From assembly GCA_029939815.1 (NCBI GenBank), contig JAOZSF010000005.1:2336-18734 (forward strand): a stretch of DNA of 16,399 nucleotides, in the 5' to 3' direction. This DNA is from a bacterium (lineage in GTDB: Bacteria; Auribacterota; UBA3054; B51-G9). Numbering within the stretch: the stretch's first letter is position 1; each line of letters starts with the position of its first letter. The notes under the pieces were generated by a model. The model ran no database searches. It was not told where the DNA came from and saw only the letters and a program-made list of their open reading frames with translations. Shown piece after piece: positions 8,001 through 14,766 of the stretch. The position numbers were made by a program, and so were the translations under genes.

Positions 8001-8088
8001 GCTTGATGCGCCGACCATAGAACCCCGCGGCGCCGAATATAAAATTTCTCCTTACGGATTAGAAGAGGGGATTAATTTATTTTTTTAA
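5062..8088 (+). CDS. GH106-like glycoside hydrolase (alpha-L-rhamnosidase family), cytoplasmic
   Basis: This 1008-aa protein has the layout of GH106/Glyco_hydro_106 enzymes, which cleave terminal alpha-L-rhamnose. The N-terminal barrel (about 15-425) shows PFWVWNGD, GIGGAFVHPRPG, YLSEKWFDLW and YDENSYPSGFAGG, all characteristic of the family. Candidate carboxylates at strand ends are E197 (TDEP) and E342 (CEVHGGG). Residues about 425-580 resemble a Rossmann-like, amidotransferase-fold module, and the rest forms beta-sandwich modules, including a carbohydrate-binding-like domain (NYEVFINGK, then APVYLLGDFAV) and a final WPPYSFKL sheet. Unlike many family members it has no signal peptide, so I infer it acts on imported oligosaccharides. 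The ATG at 5062 has no Shine-Dalgarno but starts right at the conserved domain. Two perfect palindromes lie in the coding sequence at residues about 580-587 and 643-654. The gene is followed by a convergent gene overlapping its stop. Other GH2-related families are possible; exact specificity is unproven. Confidence 0.75.
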   Translation: MANFKKQFENPANEFRSMPFWVWNGDMSKNKITETLEQYKRVGIGGAFVHPRPGLITEYLSEKWFDLWQHAINESKRLGLECHIYDENSYPSGFAGGHVISKIPYAAAKYMVPRKFECSTPPEKNEEILKIIELDKNSFLVIEQNVSPSNPWTAWFPSVDRTLPQVAEEFIASTHEKYSQHFSNEFGKTVKYAFTDEPAITNSGGLPFSPFICKEFKREHGYDLMDNLDSVFVNKNNSYQVRFDYYFSLQKLWINNFCKPLFNWCEKNNLKFTGHFMEHEWPNPASSPSVMASYEWMQSPGIDMLAFLVDFNSETANKLHLMNIKEVASVARQLGKERVLCEVHGGGGYNAGPEDFKRMCDWIQINGVNLVCEHLSYQTICGARKYDWAQTFSDHSPWFKFYKKQGDHQARLSCALVNGKVENRVLLLQPTTTAWLHYMPKVYDVFETPTHMKMCEFLNDECQKIKDSQADAVQFLSDNQVDFDLGDEFIIENHASVENGKFAVGKCCYDVVVIPETMENILDSTLTILENYLECGGKIISVSNPLKFVNGRINDEVKNLAEKYKDNWTVVDNRQNLLTAIDKICRLKIKCVDGAPLPKNVSYENLIFDDGNIHFFINSGFDYVNFKVNLPKSGVEKLDTSNGNFCRYQSTKIARPENARDDCQIVEINIPPAGHLLLRETDENYSFSEPEEKFTEIKIDCFDSIERTAKNILPIHYCNLTVGKENFGEMPAAVANAKCWTEHGFKDDIWSNSIQFKNNYSGFKFDENSGFVAEYLFSIDDSTNENVLSSLELAIERQENYEVFINGKSISFDNSEKWFDENIKKIPVGNYAEIGTNSILLKAKPFNIHCEIAPVYLLGDFAVFPVEKGFVIKNPQPLKTGDWTKQGLPFYNESVKYIAEIELNENTELLNISIGDWNGSVVTLEIDGEDYGASLWPPYSFKLKKHFKKGKHTVSVEIIGNLGNLMGPHFSDRYPIVWSWLDAPTIEPRGAEYKISPYGLEEGINLFF
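6800..6822. repeat. Perfect palindrome inside the GH106-like gene (copy 1)
   Basis: Two 11-base arms, CAATCGACAAA and TTTGTCGATTG, flank a single central A. The palindrome is read in frame and encodes roughly AIDKICRL. A partial copy of its core, CGACAAAATTTG, lies 22 bases upstream at 6781-6792. It shares the ATCGACAAAA core with the second palindrome in this gene. Confidence 0.7.
6989..7022. repeat. Perfect 15-bp hairpin inside the GH106-like gene (copy 2)
   Basis: The left arm GCAATTTTTGTCGAT and right arm ATCGACAAAAATTGC pair perfectly across a 4-base ATCA loop. Read in frame it encodes NFCRYQSTKIA in a loop between beta strands of the glycosidase. A 15-bp perfect stem in coding sequence is unlikely by chance, so an inserted palindromic element is plausible. 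Confidence 0.75.
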
Positions 8089-10550
8089 GAATTTCTGATT
8101 AGACAGAAAATAAATAAACAACAAATATTTAACCAAAAAGGTTCGGGGATTACATATATACTGTCCACTAATTCGCCGGTGTCGTCAGTTAAATACAGCA
8201 TTTGTTTTTTTTGAGCAAAATCATTGTAATTACCAACAATAAAATTCCCTTCTCCACTTTTGGGACTTTCACTTCGCGCACGAAAAGCGATTACATCCGG
8301 CGAAATGTAAATCGAATTTTCCGGAGGAATAACGGTCCCGCTATCAAAAGTAAAAATTACCGCATTAGATAATTTCCATCCTGAAATATCGGCAGCGAAT
8401 GAATTTGTATTTATTATTTCAATAAATTCTTCTTTTTGATTTCCTGAGACAGGATAAACATTTATATTAGTAAAAAGGATTTTAAAATTTTTCGGCTGAG
8501 CAAAAGGTATTGTCCCGCCATTGGCTATTCCATGTGTGATATAAAGATGAACTCTCCGTTCCGCAAGGTAATTATTGGTAATGTCAATCACCGCTTCATC
8601 AATCCATTGAGTAGGCCAATTGTAAAATTTTTGGGGCCATCCCCATTTTGAACGGTCGTCATCAGCGAGTGATTTAATGATGTTTTTAGTTTTAAAAATT
8701 TCTTTCTCAAACTTTAATTCCGAAACAGGCGTGTTAGTCGGCTGAAGAAATTCATCCATAAGAGTTCGTAATCTTCTTGTAAACATATTGCTTAATCCCG
8801 AAGATTCATAAACAATTTTAAAAAGAGCGTTTGACCAGTCCCAATAAGGGCTTGAAACTCCGCGACCGTACCAGGTTTCATCCCGCCAATAATCATTATT
8901 TCCAAAAGTATTTGAACCTTCCCAAACATGTCCGAACGTCAGATCGAGATCCCATGGCAAAATTTTCCATTCGTTTTTATAATTAAAGTCATGATACATT
9001 CTAAAATTATTGTGCCGCAGATCGTAGGCTTGCAGTACTTTACCAATCGCAAGAAAATTTACCAGTTCCGGAATGTCAAAATTATCATAAAGAAAATTTG
9101 ATTTATCGGTTGGAGTTCCGGAAGTCAGCCCGGCAACCAATTCCTGAAAGTCTGTAAAATTATTATCTTTCGGACGCACTTTTTCAAAGCCGTTTGTATT
9201 GTAAAGCCAAGCTATATTTTGTTTGCAGATTTTGTAAAGACTGCAATCATCAGGCAGGTTATTTCTTCTTAAATAATCTCCGTCTATTTGTTCTATAAAC
9301 ATGGCAAGGCTGTGAAACTCGGCGTTTTGCCGCAAGTTGATATAATAATTACAGCAGTAAGGTGAGCCTGCATTTTTAAACACCTGCCATGAAAGATAAT
9401 CACGCATATAACTTCCATCATTATACATTACAATAATGTTTATTTCGTCAACCTTTTTCTCATCATCAGCAAATTTAAAATAATTCCCGGAATTAAATTC
9501 TATTTTATGTGGAACTTTCTTGATGTCCGGGTGGGCAGAGGTGCTGCCGCGCAATCGACAAAAAATGTTGTCGTAAAATCTTCCGGCAAAATAGAGAGAA
9601 CAGCGCGTGCCTGTTCGCGTATCTGCCGCATTGGTGTCCTCAACAAACCAATGATAAACATTTATATCATTGGAAATCGCCGGGTCGTGGATTACTGTTC
9701 CGAGATACTCATCTGAATTTGTAGTCGCAAAAACAGGATAGCGTGAAACATTGTTCGATACGTCTTCAGCAGAAATATAATAACGGAGCATTTCGCCTGC
9801 GGCGGCAACACCGGCAGGAATCGCTGAAGTAAAAATATTGTCCGCTGCAGAATACATCGGCAAAGAAATTTCCCCGCCAAACATAACTTTGTAATTTAGT
9901 TCTACAGTTGAAATGTTATGAAAAGTTCTTGTTATTTGTGCGGTGACAAGAATGCTTTCAGCCACCTCCGGCGATAATGGAGAATGACCCGGGAATTTTA
10001 TTACCGGACCCAAATCAGAATCTCCCGGCAAATTTGCATAACCGGGAGTAGGCGAAGTAAAATACATTTCATTAGATACAGTTCCATAAATCCCATAAGA
10101 AACATCGGCAACCTGTGGCGGAAAAGCAGGGGAATAACTATGTGAAAGAGTCGTTCCGTCCGGTTTTATTAATGCCAGAAATTCACCTGAACTTGAAAGC
10201 TTGAAATTAGTGTGCAGCTCTTTACCGGGAACTTTTATATTATTACCGGAAGCAAAAACTATGATAAAAGAATCAGGCGGAATATTTGTTGACGGGAACT
10301 GCCACTTTTGAAGTTCATTTGTTTTGTCGGTTAGAAACCAGCCGTTTAAATTGATATTAGACGCAGCAGGATTATGAATCTCTATCCAGTCATAGAAATT
10401 ACCGGTTTGATTAGTAAACGCGGCATCATTTTTTGCCATGAATTCAGAGATGAAAGCACGGTCTGCAAAAGTAGAAGCAGCCAAACATAAAGAAACAAAG
10501 ATTATTGAATTAACAATGTTATTAATATATTTACGGATGTATTTTTTCAT
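8085..10550 (-). CDS. Secreted CotH-kinase protein with two lamin-tail domains and PEP-CTERM-like tail
   Basis: This 821-aa exported protein begins with a signal peptide (1-29: basic start, hydrophobic IIFVSLCLAAS, cleavage near TFA). A first lamin-tail domain follows (about 31-150: FISEFMAKN, DWIEIHNP, INLNGWFLTD), then a beta-sandwich spacer (about 190-270). The CotH kinase-like domain (about 315-670) shows RLRGSTS (332-338), HKIEF, NDGSYMRDYLSWQVF, FIEQIDGDYL and WKILPWDLDLTFG (528-540), whose aspartates match the metal site of CotH. A second lamin-tail domain lies at about 688-795 (EEFIEIIN, DISGWKLS). The extreme C-terminus, IPEPFWL plus a hydrophobic stretch and IRNS, resembles a PEP-CTERM sorting signal. 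CotH-type kinases phosphorylate secreted proteins in spore formers; here a surface or extracellular role is inferred. The gene is monocistronic and convergent with the glycosidase, and its stop overlaps that gene's stop. Confidence 0.85.
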   Translation of the reverse strand: MKKYIRKYINNIVNSIIFVSLCLAASTFADRAFISEFMAKNDAAFTNQTGNFYDWIEIHNPAASNINLNGWFLTDKTNELQKWQFPSTNIPPDSFIIVFASGNNIKVPGKELHTNFKLSSSGEFLALIKPDGTTLSHSYSPAFPPQVADVSYGIYGTVSNEMYFTSPTPGYANLPGDSDLGPVIKFPGHSPLSPEVAESILVTAQITRTFHNISTVELNYKVMFGGEISLPMYSAADNIFTSAIPAGVAAAGEMLRYYISAEDVSNNVSRYPVFATTNSDEYLGTVIHDPAISNDINVYHWFVEDTNAADTRTGTRCSLYFAGRFYDNIFCRLRGSTSAHPDIKKVPHKIEFNSGNYFKFADDEKKVDEINIIVMYNDGSYMRDYLSWQVFKNAGSPYCCNYYINLRQNAEFHSLAMFIEQIDGDYLRRNNLPDDCSLYKICKQNIAWLYNTNGFEKVRPKDNNFTDFQELVAGLTSGTPTDKSNFLYDNFDIPELVNFLAIGKVLQAYDLRHNNFRMYHDFNYKNEWKILPWDLDLTFGHVWEGSNTFGNNDYWRDETWYGRGVSSPYWDWSNALFKIVYESSGLSNMFTRRLRTLMDEFLQPTNTPVSELKFEKEIFKTKNIIKSLADDDRSKWGWPQKFYNWPTQWIDEAVIDITNNYLAERRVHLYITHGIANGGTIPFAQPKNFKILFTNINVYPVSGNQKEEFIEIINTNSFAADISGWKLSNAVIFTFDSGTVIPPENSIYISPDVIAFRARSESPKSGEGNFIVGNYNDFAQKKQMLYLTDDTGELVDSIYVIPEPFWLNICCLFIFCLIRNS

Positions 10551-10562
10551 AATGTTATATTA

Positions 10563-10571
10563 ATTATATCA
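10563..10571 (-). promoter_or_regulatory. Extended -10 promoter for the CotH gene
   Basis: On the minus strand TGATATAAT (TG-n-TATAAT) sits only 12 bases before the ATG, so transcription would start about six bases ahead of it and give a nearly leaderless mRNA. No good -35 box is present at normal spacing, as is common for extended -10 promoters. Confidence 0.5.
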
Positions 10572-10652
10572 AATTTGACATGTTTAAGTTATGTTTGACC
10601 GAAATTTATATATTTAATCGTTTTATTTGACATTCCTTTTTTTATATTTTTC

Positions 10653-10661
10653 TGATATAAT
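10653..10661 (+). promoter_or_regulatory. Extended -10 promoter for the aldolase-aclBA operon
   Basis: TGATATAAT, identical to the divergent box on the other strand, would place transcription start near 10668 and leave an untranslated leader of about 50 bases before the ATG at 10722. A TTGACA at 10627 is 23 bases upstream of TATAAT, too far for a usual sigma-70 pair. The rest of the 171-base divergent gap holds no gene and no visible structured RNA. Confidence 0.5.
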
Positions 10662-10721
10662 ATCCATCAAATTTGGAAATATAATAAATGTATAATTAAT
10701 TAATTAACTCATGTGTTTAAT

Positions 10722-11441
10722 ATGAATACGAATTTAAATGAAAAATATCGCGATGAAGTAAAAACTTTTGTCAGTGTCTGTTCCCGTTTGGCAAAAAATA
10801 TGTACGTTACCGCTTATGGCGGAAATATGGCGTGGAAACTTGAAGAAGACGTCATCTTAATTACCCCCACTAAAATGAATAAAGGTGATATAACTGTTGA
10901 TGACGTTGTTTTCCTTAACTCTAAAGGTGATATTCTCGAAGGAAAGAGAAAACCGACCGGCGAATGCCCGATGTATCTGAAATTCTTCAGCGAACGACCG
11001 GATATAAAATCTGTTCTGCATTGCCATCCGCCTTGCGTCTGCTCTTTTGCAATTTTAAAAGATGAAAATCTTCTCATGCGACCTTACTACCCGGAAACCG
11101 TAACGGAAGTTGGTCCTGTTCCTACTGTTCCTTATGCTGAACCGTTGACACAGCAGCTTGCCGACAATTTTTCTCCTGTACTTCAAAAATATAACAGTTT
11201 TATAATGGAAAATCATGGGCTTGTAACAATGAGCGATGGTGATATTTATTGGACTTTACTTAATGTTGAGTTGCTCGAATCAACCGCTGATTCTCTGTTA
11301 AAAGCTCTCGGTACCGGAGTTGAACTTAAAGAAATGACGAAAGAAGCGGTAACAAATCTTGGGAATGTAATGAAAACGCGCGGGCTGCCGCTTTTCGGCG
11401 CGCCCGGAATGAACGAATCTCTTGAAGGTATGTATTTTTAA
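10722..11441 (+). CDS. Class II aldolase/adducin family protein (FucA-like)
   Basis: This 239-aa zinc aldolase is of the family that includes L-fuculose-1-phosphate aldolase, L-rhamnulose-1-phosphate aldolase and L-ribulose-5-phosphate 4-epimerase. From the ATG at 10722 the catalytic acid is E81 (GECPMYLK) and the zinc ligands are H100 and H102 (HCHP) and H165 (ENHG), spaced as in E. coli FucA (E73, H92, H94, H155). It also has the YGGN and ITPTKM phosphate-loop region near 25-45. A GTG at 10713 would add three residues; there is no Shine-Dalgarno to decide. It is the first gene of a four-gene operon, 18 bases before aclB. FucA-type cleavage gives dihydroxyacetone phosphate and lactaldehyde. 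That would fit the neighbouring rhamnosidase and FAD dehydrogenase, but decarboxylase (OtnC-like) or other aldolase activity is equally possible, so I give no symbol. Confidence 0.88.
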   Translation: MNTNLNEKYRDEVKTFVSVCSRLAKNMYVTAYGGNMAWKLEEDVILITPTKMNKGDITVDDVVFLNSKGDILEGKRKPTGECPMYLKFFSERPDIKSVLHCHPPCVCSFAILKDENLLMRPYYPETVTEVGPVPTVPYAEPLTQQLADNFSPVLQKYNSFIMENHGLVTMSDGDIYWTLLNVELLESTADSLLKALGTGVELKEMTKEAVTNLGNVMKTRGLPLFGAPGMNESLEGMYF

Positions 11442-11459
11442 TTATACAAATTATCAAAA

Positions 11460-12695
11460 ATGAATCACCAAATAAGCGAACTTACGTTTTTGAAACAACT
11501 GGCTCCGCGATTTGCAATTCTAACTCCCGAATTTATCGAATGGCCGGCCCAGCGTCAAAGAATTCAAAATTGTATTAATAAATGGTCGGCAGCAATCGCT
11601 AAACCGGATATCCTTGCCGGCGGGAGGGGAAAAGCAGGCGCAATGGTGAAAATTGACACCGCCAAAGATGCGATCCAAACTCTCCAGCGTCTTTCATCGT
11701 TAGAGTTTAAAGGAAGAATGGCACGAACTTCCTATCTCGTAGAATTCATTCCTACAACTTACGAAGTTTATACTGCAATAACTTATGATTCACGTTTCTT
11801 GTCTCCGGTTATTACTATTTCTTTGAAAGGCGGTGTTGATGTAGAACAAATTAAAGATACGGAAAAGAAAACTTTCCCAATTGATATTTATAAAGGACTG
11901 GATGTTTATCAAGCAGGCGATATTCTCAATTCTCTCGGTTGTCCTGATAAACTTATTAGCCCTCTCGCCCGTGCTGTTGTTAATTTATGGGATTTGTTTA
12001 TTACTTCCGGGATGCAGATGTGCGAGGTTAATCCTTGGAGAATTACCTCAGAAAACAAAGCTGTAGCTTGCGATTTTAAAGCTGTTTACGACCAGGCGAA
12101 TTTTAAACAAAAAAATCCCGGCTTCGATTGGCCGGAATATCCCGAAAATATTTCCGAATTCGAAGAGGAAATGAATCGGTGGAATAACAAGTCATATCAG
12201 GGGCAGGCACACGTCAGCGACCTTAGCGGCAAGGGCATTTTGCCGCTCTTGTTCGGCGGCGGAGCTTCTACTATTGTTATAGAAACATTGATCCAAAATA
12301 ACGGCGACCCTATGTTCCTTTCCGATTTCGGAGGAAATCCTCCTTATGAACGAATGTACGGAACTGCGGATATCTGTTTTAAGCATAAACTTGCTGATGC
12401 AAAACTCTTGCTGATCCTCGGCGGAAAAGCTAATAACACAAGAATTGATGTTACATTCCAGGCTATCGCTGACGCTCTTGCGGCAAACGCGCATCTGCGC
12501 GATGGAAGAGAACTTCCGGTTATTGTCGGTCGGGGCGGTCCGGGACTTGTTTTAGGTGTTACCGCAATGCAGAGAGCATTAGATGAACTTGGCTGGCCCT
12601 ACGCTATTTTCGGACCTGACACTCCTATATCCATGGTTGCTCAGTATTCTGCTGATCTGTATAATTATTTAACATTTCATTCCCAAAAGGCTTAA
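11460..12695 (+). CDS. aclB: ATP-citrate lyase-like small subunit (ATP-grasp, AclB-type)
   Basis: This 411-aa protein corresponds to the small subunit of two-subunit ATP-citrate lyase (about 400 aa in Chlorobium) and to the N-terminal part of animal ACLY. An ATP-grasp domain comes first, with the nucleotide loop GGRGKAG (54-60) and magnesium-site CEVNPW (188-193, E189 and N191). This loop is closer to succinyl-CoA synthetase SucC than to the canonical ACL sequences I know. The C-terminal citrate-binding-type domain has GGGAS (266-270), GGKANNTRID (321-330; N325 or N326 and T327 match the citrate-contact Asn and Thr of ACLY) and GRGGPG (357-362; R358 matches the citrate-binding arginine). With AclA it would phosphorylate a histidine, activate a carboxylate and form its CoA thioester in the cytoplasm. 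It ends two bases before aclA. Family assignment is good; whether citrate is the substrate is open. Confidence 0.82.
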   Translation: MNHQISELTFLKQLAPRFAILTPEFIEWPAQRQRIQNCINKWSAAIAKPDILAGGRGKAGAMVKIDTAKDAIQTLQRLSSLEFKGRMARTSYLVEFIPTTYEVYTAITYDSRFLSPVITISLKGGVDVEQIKDTEKKTFPIDIYKGLDVYQAGDILNSLGCPDKLISPLARAVVNLWDLFITSGMQMCEVNPWRITSENKAVACDFKAVYDQANFKQKNPGFDWPEYPENISEFEEEMNRWNNKSYQGQAHVSDLSGKGILPLLFGGGASTIVIETLIQNNGDPMFLSDFGGNPPYERMYGTADICFKHKLADAKLLLILGGKANNTRIDVTFQAIADALAANAHLRDGRELPVIVGRGGPGLVLGVTAMQRALDELGWPYAIFGPDTPISMVAQYSADLYNYLTFHSQKA

Positions 12696-12697
12696 TA

Positions 12698-14761
12698 ATG
12701 CGCGCAAAAACAATTACTGATTTATTGTGTAAAGGCGATAGAGTTGCGGTCTCGAATATTACCGGACGTGAAGCTAATAAAGTTACAACAATAACACAAC
12801 ACTATGCGAATAATATTGTCGGAGGATGGGCGCTTGGAAAAGGCGGTCGAAGAATTATAGTTGAGAAGAATATATCTATTCCTGTTTTTTCCGATTACAA
12901 CGAATTATTGGAGAAGCTGCCTGAAAAGAAATGGCCGAATAAAATTATTATTTATTCCCCGCCGGAAGCTGTTTATGGCGATTTAAAAAACGTAGTTAAT
13001 TCTTCTGCTGAAAATGTTGAAACTATTTTTATTATTACTGAAAATGTTTCAGTAGAGGTTTCTGCTAAAATCAGAAACCTTTGTAATGAAAAAAATATCG
13101 ACGTTTTAGGATGCAATACTCTCGGCGTTATTAATGTTACCGATCATGTTCGCGTCGGCGCTGTGGGCGGAGACCAACCCGAAGAAACGTTTCATCCGGG
13201 CAGCGCAACTATTATTTCTAACAGCGGGAATATGGTTAATACTATGGCGGCGTATCTTTACGGAGCCGGTATCGGCGTGAGATTCGGAATTTCTACCGGG
13301 AAAGATCAGCTCATTCTTACTCCTCTTAAAGATATTTTGGAATTGGTTCGCAATGATAAAAAAACTAAAGTTATTATATTGTATATCGAGCCGGGCGGAT
13401 TGTATGAACAAATCGCTCTGCAATGGATGAAAGAAATTAATTTTCATATTCCGATTATTGTTTATGTCGGCGGAACTATCGCTGATGAAACTAATTTGTC
13501 GCTTGGTCACGCAGGTGCTGTTGCTGAGGGTAATGGAACCCGTGCAAAAGAAAAAATAGAGTTGTTTGACAATTATTTTGATTTCCCGCCATATATACGC
13601 GGTAAACATTTATGCCGTACAAAAAAACCGACTCGCGGATTCAGAATTCAAGCCCTTCATGATTTGCCGGATGCTGTTCGCGCTTTATACAACAAGTTGG
13701 AAATTGACAGGGATTATAAACATTACAAGCCGTTAAAACTGAATCCCTGGTTGAAAAACATGGGTAAGCTGGCGAAAACTTTATCGCCGAAACTCGTCAT
13801 TAGTGATGGGATTATTCCGGCTTCTTATAAGAAAAAATTCAGTTATGTCCTTAAAAAACAATTCGGGAAAGTTATTACTTCAAGAAATATGAAAAACGCC
13901 AGTCATGCTTCTTCAAACGATGGAGAAAATCCCCGCATCTATGGTGAAAAAACCACCGATTTAATGGCAGATAAATCTTTCGAATATTCATTGATTTTAA
14001 GTTGGACCGGATACCCGCCTTCAAATGAGTTCGAGACTGAACTGGTTAAACAAACTCTTGTCGCGGCTTTTACAAACGGTCCCGGAACTATATCCGCGCA
14101 AGGAGCAAAACTTTCGGCTTCAGCAGGGAATAATCCCCATACCGCCATGATTGCCACTCTTGCGACCATCGGCTCGGTTCATGGAGGCAACGGAAGTAAA
14201 GCAACGGAATTTTTAATGAAGATTTTTGCCAATTCGAAATTGGTTGATCCTTATAATCCGCGATCAAAGAGAATTGTCGATAAAGCTGTTCTGGATTGTG
14301 TTAAAAAAATGTCGAAAGCTAAACAAATGTCCAAAGAAACAGACATCCCTTTTGAAAAAGTTCCTTGTCTCGGGCACCCTGTTTATCGAAATAATGATGT
14401 TAATTATGATCCGCGCGAAAGAATCATTTCTCAATATTTAGAAAAAAATAATATCTATCACGCTTTCTTTGACTTTTATCATCAATTAGCCGCTAAAATG
14501 AAGAAAGAAGGCATTACTAATAATGTGCTCGCTGTTAATGTCGATGCCGCTATCGCTTGTATTTGGCTCGGGATTTGTTGGCATCTGCTTTTCGAAAAGA
14601 AAATCACTGTCGCAAGAACCAAAAATATCCCGTTCCTCGCTTTTGCTCTCGGCCGCGCGGCAGGCGGCGCCGCGGAATATCTTGACCATGCGGATTATGG
14701 TTCTGCAATGGATATGAGAATACCTGTCTCTGAATGCGAATTTTTAAACTTGCCTAAATAA
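12698..14761 (+). CDS. aclA: ATP-citrate lyase-like large subunit (SucD-like plus citrate-synthase-like domain)
   Basis: This 687-aa protein has the fused order of ACL large subunits. A CoA-binding/ligase region (about 1-300) resembles SucD, with the phosphohistidine loop LGHAGA (H271; H760 in human ACLY) and SNSGNM. A citrate-synthase-like lyase domain follows (about 420-680). The linker 300-420 is long and basic, making the protein some 75 residues longer than the roughly 610-aa Chlorobium subunit. In the lyase domain H495 (SVHGG), H560 (LGHP) and D616 (NVDA) match the citrate synthase triad H274/H320/D375, and R573 sits in a DPR motif. From memory, canonical ACL has a phenylalanine (RFGG) where H495 is, and an Asp-His before Gly-Pro in the citrate site; here that motif is TNGPG (459-463). 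So the fold and two-step mechanism look intact while the substrate pocket is altered. AAAAGG lies seven bases before the ATG. The alternative is a lyase for another branched or hydroxylated acyl-CoA. Confidence 0.8.
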   Translation: MRAKTITDLLCKGDRVAVSNITGREANKVTTITQHYANNIVGGWALGKGGRRIIVEKNISIPVFSDYNELLEKLPEKKWPNKIIIYSPPEAVYGDLKNVVNSSAENVETIFIITENVSVEVSAKIRNLCNEKNIDVLGCNTLGVINVTDHVRVGAVGGDQPEETFHPGSATIISNSGNMVNTMAAYLYGAGIGVRFGISTGKDQLILTPLKDILELVRNDKKTKVIILYIEPGGLYEQIALQWMKEINFHIPIIVYVGGTIADETNLSLGHAGAVAEGNGTRAKEKIELFDNYFDFPPYIRGKHLCRTKKPTRGFRIQALHDLPDAVRALYNKLEIDRDYKHYKPLKLNPWLKNMGKLAKTLSPKLVISDGIIPASYKKKFSYVLKKQFGKVITSRNMKNASHASSNDGENPRIYGEKTTDLMADKSFEYSLILSWTGYPPSNEFETELVKQTLVAAFTNGPGTISAQGAKLSASAGNNPHTAMIATLATIGSVHGGNGSKATEFLMKIFANSKLVDPYNPRSKRIVDKAVLDCVKKMSKAKQMSKETDIPFEKVPCLGHPVYRNNDVNYDPRERIISQYLEKNNIYHAFFDFYHQLAAKMKKEGITNNVLAVNVDAAIACIWLGICWHLLFEKKITVARTKNIPFLAFALGRAAGGAAEYLDHADYGSAMDMRIPVSECEFLNLPK

Positions 14762-14766
14762 AATAT

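Noticed and set aside
10627..10661. TTGACA (10627) paired with TATAAT (10656) as a sigma-70 promoter
   Set aside because: The spacer is 23 bases, well beyond 16-19. I kept only the extended -10 box.
10722..11441. Naming the aldolase fucA
   Set aside because: The zinc site is shared by fuculose, rhamnulose, ribulose and OtnC-type enzymes, and no fucose or rhamnose isomerase or kinase is in the window.
13106..13609. 167-codon minus-strand open frame inside aclA
   Set aside because: It is antisense to a conserved, motif-rich gene and its translation has no family features.
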